Below the pieces are notes generated by a model. The model was not told where the DNA came from. It did no database searches and saw nothing but the letters and a program-made list of their open reading frames with translations. A DNA stretch of 64,000 nucleotides from an uncultured beta proteobacterium (GTDB lineage: Bacteria; Pseudomonadota; Gammaproteobacteria; Burkholderiales; SG8-39): positions 11,369-75,368 of the forward strand of contig CADEDU010000002.1 of assembly GCA_902826155.1 (NCBI GenBank), given 5' to 3'. Each line of letters begins with the position of its first letter. The first letter of the stretch is position 1. The position numbers were made by a program, and so were the translations under genes. Positions 54,933 to 63,397 of the stretch are shown here, in pieces.

Positions 54933-56456
54933 ATGACACGTCACACGCTCATCCGCAACGCACGCGTGCTGACGCTCGATGCCAACGATCGCGAGTTCGA
55001 CCGCGCGAACATCCTGATCGAAGACCAGCGCATCGTCGCGATCGGCGTCGATGTCGCCCCACCGCCGGTGGCTCGCGAGGTCAAGGTGATCGATGCGAGC
55101 GGCAAGCTCGCCATGCCGGGGCTCATCAACGGTCACTTCCACTCGCCGGGCAACATGATGGCCGGCGCGCTGCGCGACATGCCGCTCGAGCTGTTCATGC
55201 TGTTCGAGGTGCCGCCGCTGGGCCAGGGCGCGGTAGGTGAGCGCCTCGCGTACGTACAGACCCTGCTGGGCGCGGTGGAGATGCTCAAGTGCGGCGTCAC
55301 CGCGGTGCACGACGACCCGTATCACAACCCGGCACCGACGCAGGACGGCATCGACGCGATCATGCAGGCGTACGCTGACAGCGGCATACGGGCCACGGTC
55401 TCGATCAATCATCCGAACAAGATCGAGCACGAGAAGTATCCGTTCCTGCGCGAGCTGCTGCCGGCGGAAGTGGTCCGTCAGATGGACAGCGTGCAACCCT
55501 GGACGCCGGACGAGATCGGTGCGCTGTATCGCTGGTTTCACGGGCGCTGGCACGGCGCGGCTGACGATCGCCTGCGCATCGCAGTGTCGAATTCGGCGCC
55601 GCAGCGGGTGACGCCGGCGTACTTCGGCGAGCTGTCGGCATTCTCGCGGCGCCACGACCTGCCCTTCGATATCCATATCCTCGAGACCAAGCTGCAGCGA
55701 GTGCTCGGCGCGCAAAAGTTCGGCAAGTCGCTGGTGCAGTACGTGAAGGAGCTGGGATTTCTGGATGAGCGGATGCTGGTCATCCACGCCATCTGGGTCG
55801 ATGAGCACGACATGCAAGCGCTCGCCGAGGCCGGCTGCACCGTCGCCCACAATCCCGTGTGTAACCTGAAGTTGGGCAGCGGAGTGATGCCTTTCCGGCG
55901 GCTCGTGAACCATGGCATTCCGATCGCGCTGGGCACTGACGAGCGCAACACCGACGACACGGTGAACGTCTGGGGCGCCATGAAGACGGCAGGGCTCATC
56001 CACAAGATCGCCGAACGCGACTACCGCGACTGGCCGAGCGCCGCCGAAGTACTCGCCTGCGCCACACGCGGCAGCGCGCGCGGCATGCGCCGGGCGAACG
56101 AGATCGGCGCCCTCGCCCCGGGCTATCAGGCCGATCTGATCCTGATCGATCTGGACACACTCGCCTTCACGCCCCTCAACGATCTGCGCCGCCAGCTCGT
56201 GTTCTGCGAGAACGGCTCGTCGGTCACCATGACCATGGTTGCCGGACGCGTGGTGGTCGAGAACGGCAAGGTGCTCACCGTCGATGAGGCGCAGCTCAAG
56301 GCCGAGGTGCGCGAGCTTGCAATCGAGTTTCGATCGGGGTTGGCGGCAACCGCTGAGGCAGCAGCCGAGCTGGAGCCGTTCTACCGCGAGATGGTCCTGC
56401 GCGCAGCAGCCACCGACGTCGGGCTGGATCGCTGGGTCGCACCGATGACACCCTGA
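54933..56456 (+). CDS. amidohydrolase superfamily protein (ATZ/TRZ/guanine deaminase-like)
   Basis: A 507-residue zinc hydrolase or deaminase. Metal ligands: His68-x-His70 (NGHFHS), a His in the HIHILE region (about 240), a further His (VIHAIW) and Asp in LGTDERNTDD (about 335). Members deaminate or dechlorinate heterocycles (guanine, S-adenosylhomocysteine, triazines). The usual 'HxAE' catalytic element reads HILE. In the TRAP set 2 operon, it is a candidate for the first intracellular step on the imported compound. Confidence 0.9.
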   Translation: MTRHTLIRNARVLTLDANDREFDRANILIEDQRIVAIGVDVAPPPVAREVKVIDASGKLAMPGLINGHFHSPGNMMAGALRDMPLELFMLFEVPPLGQGAVGERLAYVQTLLGAVEMLKCGVTAVHDDPYHNPAPTQDGIDAIMQAYADSGIRATVSINHPNKIEHEKYPFLRELLPAEVVRQMDSVQPWTPDEIGALYRWFHGRWHGAADDRLRIAVSNSAPQRVTPAYFGELSAFSRRHDLPFDIHILETKLQRVLGAQKFGKSLVQYVKELGFLDERMLVIHAIWVDEHDMQALAEAGCTVAHNPVCNLKLGSGVMPFRRLVNHGIPIALGTDERNTDDTVNVWGAMKTAGLIHKIAERDYRDWPSAAEVLACATRGSARGMRRANEIGALAPGYQADLILIDLDTLAFTPLNDLRRQLVFCENGSSVTMTMVAGRVVVENGKVLTVDEAQLKAEVRELAIEFRSGLAATAEAAAELEPFYREMVLRAAATDVGLDRWVAPMTP

Positions 56457-56497
56457 ACGCACCCGGCACCTCATTTCGACACGCCTCGATACCCGCG

Positions 56498-57385
56498 ATG
56501 CTCAAACACCACGAACGATTCGACTATCTGCCGATCCATCGCCGGCCCGCGTTCAGCTGGCCGCAGGGCAAGCGGCTGGCGGTGTATCTCGCGTTGAATG
56601 TCGAAGCGTATTCGTTCGGCGAAGGTCTGATCGAGGAGATTGCCACGCCCGGCCCGGGCCCTGCACCCGACGTGATGAACTGGTCGTGGCTCGAGTACGG
56701 CAATCGCGTCGGTGCGTGGCGGCTGCGCGATCTGTTCGGTGCGCTGCAGCTGCCAGTCACGCTGCTGGTCAACTCGGCGCTGTACGGGCACGCCCCCGAA
56801 CTGCCCCGCGCGTTCCAGGAGATCGGCGCCGAGATCGCTGCACATGGGCGCACCAACTCCGAGCGCCAGGGCAACCTCCCGGAACCGGAAGAGTCCGCGT
56901 TGATCGCTGCGGCCACTACGGCGATTCAGGAAGGCGCGGGCAAACGCCCATACGGCTGGCTCGGCCCGTGGATCTCCGAGAGTCCTCGCACGCCCGATCT
57001 TCTGGCCGAAGCCGGCTACCGCTACGTGCTCGACTGGTGCTGCGACGACCAGCCGATCTGGCTCAAGGCACGCGGCGGACGGATCCTCGCGGTGCCCTAC
57101 CCCCAGGAGCTGAACGACTCGAATACGGTGATCGGCCGGCGCGTGAACGCCGATGCGTTCGCGCAGATGATCATCGACAACTTCGAGGAGATGCGGGTGC
57201 AGGCGCAGGCGCAACCGCTGGTGATGGGTGTCTCGTTCCACGCCCACTGCGCGGGCCAGCCGTTTCGCCTGCACCACTTTCGGCGCGCGCTGGCGCACTT
57301 GGCTCGGGCACGCGATGACGTCTGGCTCACCACGGCCGGCGCGATCGCCGACCACTTCGTCAGCGCCGGCGACGCTGTTCGCTGA
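56498..57385 (+). CDS. polysaccharide deacetylase-fold protein, PuuE allantoinase-like
   Basis: A 295-residue NodB-fold protein. The arrangement VYLALNVEAYSFGEG...DVMNWSWLEYGNRVGAWRL, then AEIAAHGRTNSER and GWLGPWISESPRTPDLLAEAGYRYVLDWCCDDQP, resembles the PuuE group of cofactor-independent allantoinases, which open the hydantoin ring of allantoin. The PuuE-typical HG motif is retained. It lies between the amidohydrolase and the two exported HIU-hydrolase-like genes. A hydantoin-type ring opening is the best guess; no experimental basis can be read here. Confidence 0.85.
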   Translation: MLKHHERFDYLPIHRRPAFSWPQGKRLAVYLALNVEAYSFGEGLIEEIATPGPGPAPDVMNWSWLEYGNRVGAWRLRDLFGALQLPVTLLVNSALYGHAPELPRAFQEIGAEIAAHGRTNSERQGNLPEPEESALIAAATTAIQEGAGKRPYGWLGPWISESPRTPDLLAEAGYRYVLDWCCDDQPIWLKARGGRILAVPYPQELNDSNTVIGRRVNADAFAQMIIDNFEEMRVQAQAQPLVMGVSFHAHCAGQPFRLHHFRRALAHLARARDDVWLTTAGAIADHFVSAGDAVR

Positions 57386-57390
57386 CCTTT

Positions 57391-57418
57391 CACCGATTCA
57401 CCGATTCGCCGATTCGCC
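57391..57418. repeat. tandem 8-bp repeat, about 3.5 copies
   Basis: CACCGATT, CACCGATT, CGCCGATT and CGCC follow one another between the PuuE-like and HIU-hydrolase genes. A short slippage-type repeat; no known role. Confidence 0.6.
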
Positions 57419-57440
57419 ACACTTGACCAAGGAGGCAGCC

Positions 57441-57896
57441 ATGCAACGACGAGTTCTCTCGATAGCAGCCACAGTGGGTGCCCTGTTGGGGGCGTGCATC
57501 ATCGCGTTCGGTGCGAGCACCGTCCAGGCGCAGCAGAAGCTGCCCCCGAAACTTTCGACGCACGCGCTCGATACCTACACCGGCAAGCAGGCGGCCGGCA
57601 TCCGCATCGACTTTTATGCGATCGAAGGCGACAGCCGCAAGCTGATCAAGTCGGTTCAGGCCGACGCCGACGGGCGCGTACCGGGCAATCTGCTCGACGA
57701 CAAAGACATGAAAGTCGGACGCTATGAGCTGGTGTTCCACGTCGCCGAGTACTACCGCCGGATGGGCATTCAGCAGACCGCGCCGGAGTTCCTCGACGTA
57801 GTGCCGATTCGCATTGCGATCTACGACGCCGCCCAGCGCTATCACGTACCGCTCTACTTCTCGCCGTGGAGCTACATGACGTATCGCGGCAGCTGA
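57441..57896 (+). CDS. exported 5-hydroxyisourate hydrolase (canonical active site)
   Basis: A 151-residue transthyretin-fold enzyme with a signal peptide (1-30, STVQAQQ), so probably periplasmic. It hydrolyses 5-hydroxyisourate to OHCU. Catalytic set intact: His41 (STHALD), Arg79 (ADADGR), His135 (YHVPLYFSPWSY) and the terminal YRGS (148-151). AAGGAGG precedes the ATG. Its product would be the substrate of UraD (50370), which is cytoplasmic, so OHCU or HIU must cross the membrane. Located between the PuuE-like gene and the divergent paralog. Confidence 0.93.
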   Translation: MQRRVLSIAATVGALLGACIIAFGASTVQAQQKLPPKLSTHALDTYTGKQAAGIRIDFYAIEGDSRKLIKSVQADADGRVPGNLLDDKDMKVGRYELVFHVAEYYRRMGIQQTAPEFLDVVPIRIAIYDAAQRYHVPLYFSPWSYMTYRGS

Positions 57897-57925
57897 CCCT
57901 TCGCACCCGAGCCACGGAGCCCACC

Positions 57926-58390
57926 ATGCACAGCATTACTTCCCGTTCGCGTCCCCTTGCCGCACTCGCTTTGGCGATCGCCGTCGCCCTCTTCAGCTTG
58001 TGCGCTATCAACCCCGCGTCCGCGCAGCAGCCTGCCGGTCGAGTCACCGCTCACATTCTCGATCTGTACACCGGCATGCCCGCCAACGGCATCCAGGTCG
58101 AGTTGTACATGCACGACGGCAAGTCGTACCAGCTGGTGAAGTCGGCCGTCACGAACGTCGATGGCCGTCCACCTGAGGGGCCACTGGTGCCCCCCGAGAA
58201 GATGAAGACCGGCCGCTACCAGGCGGTGCTGCACGTCGGCGACTACTACAAGAAGATCGGCGCCAAACTACCCAGTGGCTACCACACCAAGCTGACCATC
58301 GAGTTCGAGGTTTACGACGCGAAGGCGCCGCATCATCTGCCATTCCAGATCACGCCCTGGACGCAGTCGACTTCGGTCCTGCCCGGATAA
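57926..58390 (+). CDS. exported HIU hydrolase-like (transthyretin-like) protein, altered C-terminus
   Basis: A 154-residue protein with a signal peptide (1-33, PASAQQP). His43, Arg81 (NVDGR) and His137 of the HIU hydrolase site are kept, but SPWSY reads TPWTQ and the terminal YRGS is replaced by SVLPG. Changed specificity or a binding role is likely. It starts 29 bp after the canonical paralog, from which it probably arose by duplication, and lies immediately before the TRAP set 3 binding-protein gene. Confidence 0.85.
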   Translation: MHSITSRSRPLAALALAIAVALFSLCAINPASAQQPAGRVTAHILDLYTGMPANGIQVELYMHDGKSYQLVKSAVTNVDGRPPEGPLVPPEKMKTGRYQAVLHVGDYYKKIGAKLPSGYHTKLTIEFEVYDAKAPHHLPFQITPWTQSTSVLPG

Positions 58391-58416
58391 GCCAGTTCGA
58401 TCACAAAGGAGCCCTC

Positions 58417-59430
58417 ATGACTCACCCCGTAAGCCATCGCCCCGCTCGCCGTCTACTCGCGGCACTCGGCGCCATCGCACTCGCAGTGATGCTGCCCGCG
58501 CACGCTCAAGACAAAGTCCGCCTCGCGGGTAACTTCGAAATCAACCACCCCTCCAGTGTCGCGATGGAGAAGGTGTTCAAGCCCGAGCTGCAGCGACTGA
58601 CCAGCAAACAACTCGACGTCGACCTGTTCCCGGCGATGCAGCTGGGCGGCGCCAAGGAAAACGTCGACGGCGTGCGCAGCGGCACCCTGCTCATGACCTG
58701 GGTGGGCGCGGCGTATCTGTCGCGCATCGTCACCGAGCTGGAGGCGGTGAGCCTGCCGTTCCTGTTCCCGTCGCGCGACATAGCCTTCAAGGTGATGGAC
58801 GGCAACGTCGGCAAGCTCCTCGATACCAAGCTCGCCGAGAAGAACCTGATCTCGCTGGGCTGGATGGATCTGGGCAGCCGCAACCTCACCAACAATCGCC
58901 GGCCGATCAAGACCATCGAAGACCTGAAAGGGCTGAAGATACGGCTACAGCCCAACGAAACGCATCTGGCGACGTTCCGTGCGCTGGGCGCCAACGCAGT
59001 GGCCATGGATGTGAAGGAGCTCTACTCCGCGCTCGAACAGAAAGTGCTCGACGGCCAGGAGAATCCGTACGCGATCATCCGCGCAGCGCGCTACAACGAG
59101 GTGCAGAAGTTCCTGTCCAACACCGGCCACTTCTTCGACTTCATCGCCATCATCGCCAACAAGAAGAGCTTCGAGGCCTTGAAGCCGGACTACCAGAAGG
59201 CGATCCGCGAGGCGATGACGGCCGCGGTCGTGCATCAGCGCAAGCTCGCCGTCGACACCGACCGCGAAGCGCTGGACGAACTCAAGAAGAAGATGCAGTA
59301 CGACGAGCTGCCGGCCGCCGAACTCGACAAGATGCGCAAGGCCACCGCGGGCGTGGCCGATCAGGTGAAGAAGCGCGCCGGCGCCGCGCTGGTCGATCAG
59401 GTGGTCGCCGAGGTGGCCAAGGCGCGCTGA
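58417..59430 (+). CDS. TRAP transporter periplasmic binding protein, set 3 (DctP type)
   Basis: A 337-residue exported binding protein. Signal peptide about 1-30 (LPAHAQDK), followed by typical DctP motifs: LFPAMQLGGAKENVDGVRSGTLLM and LKGLKIRLQPNETHLATFRALGANAVAMDVKELYSALEQKVLDGQENP. It is closest to the classic C4-dicarboxylate binding protein layout. Strong AAGGAG before the ATG. Starts 26 bp after the HIU-hydrolase-like gene. Confidence 0.93.
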   Translation: MTHPVSHRPARRLLAALGAIALAVMLPAHAQDKVRLAGNFEINHPSSVAMEKVFKPELQRLTSKQLDVDLFPAMQLGGAKENVDGVRSGTLLMTWVGAAYLSRIVTELEAVSLPFLFPSRDIAFKVMDGNVGKLLDTKLAEKNLISLGWMDLGSRNLTNNRRPIKTIEDLKGLKIRLQPNETHLATFRALGANAVAMDVKELYSALEQKVLDGQENPYAIIRAARYNEVQKFLSNTGHFFDFIAIIANKKSFEALKPDYQKAIREAMTAAVVHQRKLAVDTDREALDELKKKMQYDELPAAELDKMRKATAGVADQVKKRAGAALVDQVVAEVAKAR

Positions 59431-59433
59431 ACG

Positions 59434-59961
59434 ATGAACCAGCCGCAACCCGAATCACCGGTTGCGCCGCCGGGCGCCGCGCAGCGCGCGCTCGGCGCGA
59501 TCGATCGCGTTGCCGCCGTGGTGATCATCGCGATCATGGCGGCCATGGTGGTGGTGGTATCGCTGCAGGTCTTTCTGCGTTACGCGTTCAACACGTCGAT
59601 CGACTGGGCCGACGACGTTGGGCGCCTGCTGTTCGTATGGGCGATCTTCCTCACCATTCCGCTTGGCATCCGCGAGGGCATTCACATCGGCATCGAGCTG
59701 GTGGTGAAGCTGTTCTCGCCCGCCGTGCAGCGCGCACTGCTCCGCCTGATGGGCACGCTCACGATCATCATGATGGCCGTGGTGTGCTACCAGGCGGTGA
59801 TGGTGACGATCGATCAGTGGGATGAGCTGCTACCCACCCTCGATGTGACGGTCGCCATTTTCATGATCCCGGTGGCGATCGGCGCGGCGCACAGCGTGCT
59901 GCACCTGCTTCGCCTGGTTGCACTTGGTGTCCAGCCGCAGGCCAAGGAAGCGATCGAGTGA
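59434..59961 (+). CDS. TRAP transporter small permease, set 3 (DctQ type)
   Basis: A 175-residue inner-membrane protein with four spans; VFLRYAFNTSIDWADDVGRLLFVWAIFLTIPLGIREGIHIGIE is the DctQ signature. It begins three bases after the DctP stop and ends overlapping the DctM GTG start (GTGA), so the three proteins are translationally linked. Confidence 0.93.
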   Translation: MNQPQPESPVAPPGAAQRALGAIDRVAAVVIIAIMAAMVVVVSLQVFLRYAFNTSIDWADDVGRLLFVWAIFLTIPLGIREGIHIGIELVVKLFSPAVQRALLRLMGTLTIIMMAVVCYQAVMVTIDQWDELLPTLDVTVAIFMIPVAIGAAHSVLHLLRLVALGVQPQAKEAIE

Positions 59962-61244
59962 GCGTAGCGATCTTCATCGGCTTCGCGCTGCTTGCGGCCT
60001 TCGGCATGCCGATCGCGTTCGCGCTCGGCTTCTCGGCACTGGGCGCGGTGATGGTGAGCGACGTCTCGCTCAACCTGCTGCCGCAACGGATGATGCACGC
60101 GGTGAACTCGTTCCCGCTCATGTCGATTCCGTTCTTCATCATCGCCGGCGAGTTGATGATCAAGGCCGGCATCGTCGAGCGGCTGATCGCGCTGGCCAAT
60201 GCCATCGTCGGGCGCGTGCCGGGCGGCCTGGCGCACGTCACCATGCTCTCCGGCGCCGGGCTGGCGACCGTCTCGGGTGCCGCCGTGTCCGATGCCAGCG
60301 CGCTCGCCACCATCCTCGGTCCATCGCTCACCAAAGCCTACGACCGCGGCTTCGCCACCTCGATCATCGCCGCTGCCGCCAATCTCGGTCCGATCATTCC
60401 GCCCAGCGGCGCGATGATCGTCTACGCGTTCATGGCCGGTGCGTCGGTATCGGTGGGTGGCATGTTCATGGCCGGGGTCATCCCCGGGCTCATCATCACC
60501 GTCGGCTTCATGCTGATCTGCTCGTGGTACGCATGGCACCGCGGCTATCCGCTCACCGGCGAGGGCTTTCGTGTGGGCAACGTGCTGCGCGAGTTCGGCC
60601 GCTCGTGGATCATCCTGCTCATGCCGATCGTGGTCATCGGCGGCATCGTCGGCGGCGCATTCACCGCCACTGAAGGCTCGGCGATCGCCGTCGTGTACGC
60701 GCTGGCGATCGGTTTCTTCGTCACCCGCCGGCTCAAGCTCGCCGACCTGCCGCAGGTGCTGCTGCGCTCGGCGCTCACCACCGCGATGGTGGGCACGTTG
60801 ATCGCGTGCGCTTCGGTGGTGACCTACATGCTCACCGTCGATCTGCTGCCGCAGAAGCTCACGACATTCATCCAGGCGCTCACCAGCAGTCCAATGATGT
60901 TCCTGCTGCTGGTGACGATCCTGCTGTTCCTGGTCGGCATGTTCCTGGAATCGAATGCGGCCTACATCATGCTGGTGCCGCTGCTGCACCCGATTGCACT
61001 CAAGTACGGCATCGATCCGCTGCACTTCGGTTTTCTGTTCGTGCTCAATCTGGTCATCGGCATGCTGACTCCGCCGGTCGGCGTGGTGCTGTTCGTGGTG
61101 TGCGGCATCACCAAGGTACCGATGCGCGAGCTGGTGTATGCGCTGTGGCCGTTCGTCACACTCATGTACGGCGTGCTGCTGCTGTGCATGCTGTTTCCGC
61201 CGATCGTCACCTGGTTGCCGCGCATGCTCGGCTACGGTACCTGA
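59958..61244 (+). CDS. TRAP transporter large permease, set 3 (DctM type)
   Basis: A 428-residue permease with GTG start overlapping the DctQ stop. Signatures: SFPLMSIPFFIIAGELMIKAGI, VTMLSGAGLATVSGAAVSDASALATILGPSL, LGPIIPPSGAMIVYAFMAG and GMLTPPVGVVLFVVCGI. It completes a third TRAP set, so two transporters belong to one operon with different binding proteins, implying two ligands or two stages of the same pathway. Confidence 0.93.
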   Translation: MSVAIFIGFALLAAFGMPIAFALGFSALGAVMVSDVSLNLLPQRMMHAVNSFPLMSIPFFIIAGELMIKAGIVERLIALANAIVGRVPGGLAHVTMLSGAGLATVSGAAVSDASALATILGPSLTKAYDRGFATSIIAAAANLGPIIPPSGAMIVYAFMAGASVSVGGMFMAGVIPGLIITVGFMLICSWYAWHRGYPLTGEGFRVGNVLREFGRSWIILLMPIVVIGGIVGGAFTATEGSAIAVVYALAIGFFVTRRLKLADLPQVLLRSALTTAMVGTLIACASVVTYMLTVDLLPQKLTTFIQALTSSPMMFLLLVTILLFLVGMFLESNAAYIMLVPLLHPIALKYGIDPLHFGFLFVLNLVIGMLTPPVGVVLFVVCGITKVPMRELVYALWPFVTLMYGVLLLCMLFPPIVTWLPRMLGYGT

Positions 61245-61259
61245 CGCACGGCCCCATCC

Positions 61260-61994
61260 ATGCCTCGCGAAGCCGGTTCTGCCATGAAACGACTGGGCAT
61301 GATCCTGCCCTCGTCCAACACCGTCGTCGAGCCCACCTGCATCACGATGCTGGCCGCGCGCGATGACGTGACCGTGCATTTCGCGCGATTCAAGCTTACG
61401 GCCGTGACGGTCGACGATCCGGCGCGCGCCTACTACGATTCGGGAGTCATTCTCGAGGCTGCACTGCTGCTGGCCGATGCGCATTGCGACGTAATCACCT
61501 GGAACGGCAGCGCCGGCGGCGTGGTGGGGATCGATCGCGACCGGCAACTCGTGGCCGACATCGCGCGCCGCACCGGTGCACTCGCCACCACCTCGACGCT
61601 ATCGATCCTCTCTGCGTTCGAGCAGCTGGGTGTCAGGCGTTTCGCCATGGTGACGCTCAACCCTCCGGCGATGAACGACACCATCAAGGGCCACTTCGCG
61701 GCCGCAGGCTACGAGTGCGTGTTCGATTCACACCGGACCGACATCGCCGACAACTTCGCGATGGCGGCAGTCGCGCCCGAAGCGATCGAAGCGATGGCAC
61801 TCGACTGCGCGCGGGCGCGGCCTGACGCGCTGATCGTGTACGGCACGAATACGCGTGGCGCGCCGGTGGTCGATCGGTTGGAGCAAGCACTCGGCATTCC
61901 TGTGATCGATTCGGTGTCGATCGGTGTGTGGGGCGCGATGCGCGGCGTGGGGCTCGATACCGCGGGGCTGCGCCGCTGGGGCTCGGTCTTCTAA
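61260..61994 (+). CDS. Asp/Glu racemase-superfamily protein (maleate isomerase/AMDase-like) without catalytic Cys
   Basis: A 244-residue protein of the superfamily that includes maleate isomerase, arylmalonate decarboxylase, hydantoin and allantoin racemases. The fold motifs MILPSSNTVVEP and VDRLEQALGIPVIDS are present. Both catalytic cysteines are missing: the first reads W-N-G83-S-A-G-G and the second Y-G195-T-N-T-R-G. Another mechanism or a binding role is possible. A second Met at 61284 is an alternative start. It is last in the rightward operon and overlaps the convergent M20 gene by four bases. Confidence 0.8.
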   Translation: MPREAGSAMKRLGMILPSSNTVVEPTCITMLAARDDVTVHFARFKLTAVTVDDPARAYYDSGVILEAALLLADAHCDVITWNGSAGGVVGIDRDRQLVADIARRTGALATTSTLSILSAFEQLGVRRFAMVTLNPPAMNDTIKGHFAAAGYECVFDSHRTDIADNFAMAAVAPEAIEAMALDCARARPDALIVYGTNTRGAPVVDRLEQALGIPVIDSVSIGVWGAMRGVGLDTAGLRRWGSVF

Positions 61995-63280
61995 ATCCGG
62001 CCGAGCAGATCCGCGAAGGTCAGCGCAATGACCTCGGTGGCCCGGTAGAGATCGTCGAGCTTGAGGTTCTCGTCGGCGCGGTGACCGTTGGCTTCTTCCA
62101 GCGTGCGCGGACCAGCGCCATACAGCACCGTCGGTACGCCCGCCTCGCTGTAGTGGCGTGCGTCGGTATAGAGCGGCACGCCGTGCGGTTTCACTTCGAC
62201 GCCGAACACGCGTCCGGCGTGGCGGCTGATCGACTCCACCAGCTTCTCCTGCCCCGGTCGCGGCACGAACGGCTGCGCCAGCAGGATGCGCCGCACGTTG
62301 GCACGGATGCCCGGCATCTTGCGGGCGGTCTGCTCGATCAGCGCACGCAGGAATTTTTCGGCCGCACCGGGAATCTCGTCGGGGATGATGCGTCGATCGA
62401 GCCGGAACACGACGCGATCGGGCACGACGTTGGTGTTGATGCCGCCGGAGATCAGGCCCACCACCATCGTCGGACTGCCGATCCCCGGGATCGCCGATTC
62501 GAGCGCGAACAGCGCCTTGCGATAGGCATAGAGGTCCGAGAGCATTTCGGTCGCGGCCTCCAGTGCGTCGTGCCCCTTGTCGGGCTCGGCCGCATGCCCG
62601 GACTTGCCGATCACCTCGACCTCCAAGTGCAGACAACCGTTGTGCGCCGTGGTGACGCCGTACGCGAACCCGGCGCTGATGGCGAAATCGGGCTTGGTCA
62701 AACCATGATCGAGCAGCCACTTCGGCCCGATCGCCCCGCCCGCTTCCTCGTCGTAGGTGAAGTGCAGCTCGATGGCGCCGTTGGCGCGAACGTGCCCGGC
62801 AGCCACCGCCCGATCGAGCGCGAGCAACGCCCAGGTATAGGTGGCGAAGTCGGACTTCGACACGGCCACGCCGCGTCCGAACATGCATCCGTCACGCACT
62901 TCAGCGGCATAGGGATCGACGCTCCAGCCGCGGCCCGGCGGCACCACGTCGCCATGGGCATTGCATGCGATCGTCGGCCCGCCGGTGCCGAACTGCTTGC
63001 GCACGATCAGGTTGGTGCAGGAGACCATGCCGTTGGCCTTCACCGCTTCATCGGGGACCGGGTATCGCTCGACCGTGAAGCCGAGCTGCTCGAGCAGCGT
63101 CGCGGCGCGTTCGGCATGCGCGCGACAATCGCCCGGCGGATTATCCGAGGGCACCTTGACCAGTTCGGCAAGGAACCGCGACTGCGCCTGACGTTCGCCG
63201 GCGAGGTAGGTAGCGACGAACTGCTGCAGGCGGTGATCCTCCTGCGCCGTTGCTGCATGGCTCGATGCGGGCTGCGACAT
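61991..63280 (-). CDS. M20 family peptidase/amidohydrolase (ArgE/DapE type)
   Basis: A 429-residue dinuclear zinc hydrolase of the ArgE/DapE group, cleaving an N-acyl or N-carbamoyl amide. The motif NAHGDVVPPG (first ligand), GRGVAVSKSDF, TYDEEAGG (catalytic and metal Glu) and the dimerisation-domain start VIGKSGHAAEPDKG are present. The frame remains open to 63871 but family similarity begins at the Met at 63280. Allantoate/ureidoglycolate amidohydrolases belong to other M20 subgroups, so an N-carbamoyl product of this cluster is plausible but unproven. Confidence 0.88.
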   Translation of the reverse strand: MSQPASSHAATAQEDHRLQQFVATYLAGERQAQSRFLAELVKVPSDNPPGDCRAHAERAATLLEQLGFTVERYPVPDEAVKANGMVSCTNLIVRKQFGTGGPTIACNAHGDVVPPGRGWSVDPYAAEVRDGCMFGRGVAVSKSDFATYTWALLALDRAVAAGHVRANGAIELHFTYDEEAGGAIGPKWLLDHGLTKPDFAISAGFAYGVTTAHNGCLHLEVEVIGKSGHAAEPDKGHDALEAATEMLSDLYAYRKALFALESAIPGIGSPTMVVGLISGGINTNVVPDRVVFRLDRRIIPDEIPGAAEKFLRALIEQTARKMPGIRANVRRILLAQPFVPRPGQEKLVESISRHAGRVFGVEVKPHGVPLYTDARHYSEAGVPTVLYGAGPRTLEEANGHRADENLKLDDLYRATEVIALTFADLLGRI

Positions 63281-63397
63281 AGTGAGTGGCCTGTCGATGC
63301 GCGGATGCGTAGAGTAGAGCCATCCCCGATTGCAAGGAAGCACGACGAAGCGCCACGATACATCGCGTTTCGCAGTGCTTGCCCGAACGCCGCCAGC

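Noticed and set aside
54933..56456. Naming the amidohydrolase guanine deaminase (guaD)
   Set aside because: The superfamily motifs are present but the HxAE element is HILE and no specificity residues could be verified.
56498..57385. Naming the NodB-fold protein puuE
   Set aside because: Resemblance is at motif level; related NodB-fold proteins act on other hydantoins or on polysaccharides.
57391..57418. CRISPR-like array
   Set aside because: Only three adjacent 8-bp units without spacers; a simple tandem repeat.
61260..61994. Allantoin or hydantoin racemase (hpxA/hyuE)
   Set aside because: Context is tempting, but both catalytic cysteines are absent and the fold motifs are nearer to maleate isomerase-like proteins.
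61928..63397. Long open extension upstream of the 63398 hypothetical gene
   Set aside because: Antisense to the M20 hydrolase; high GC keeps the frame open by chance.
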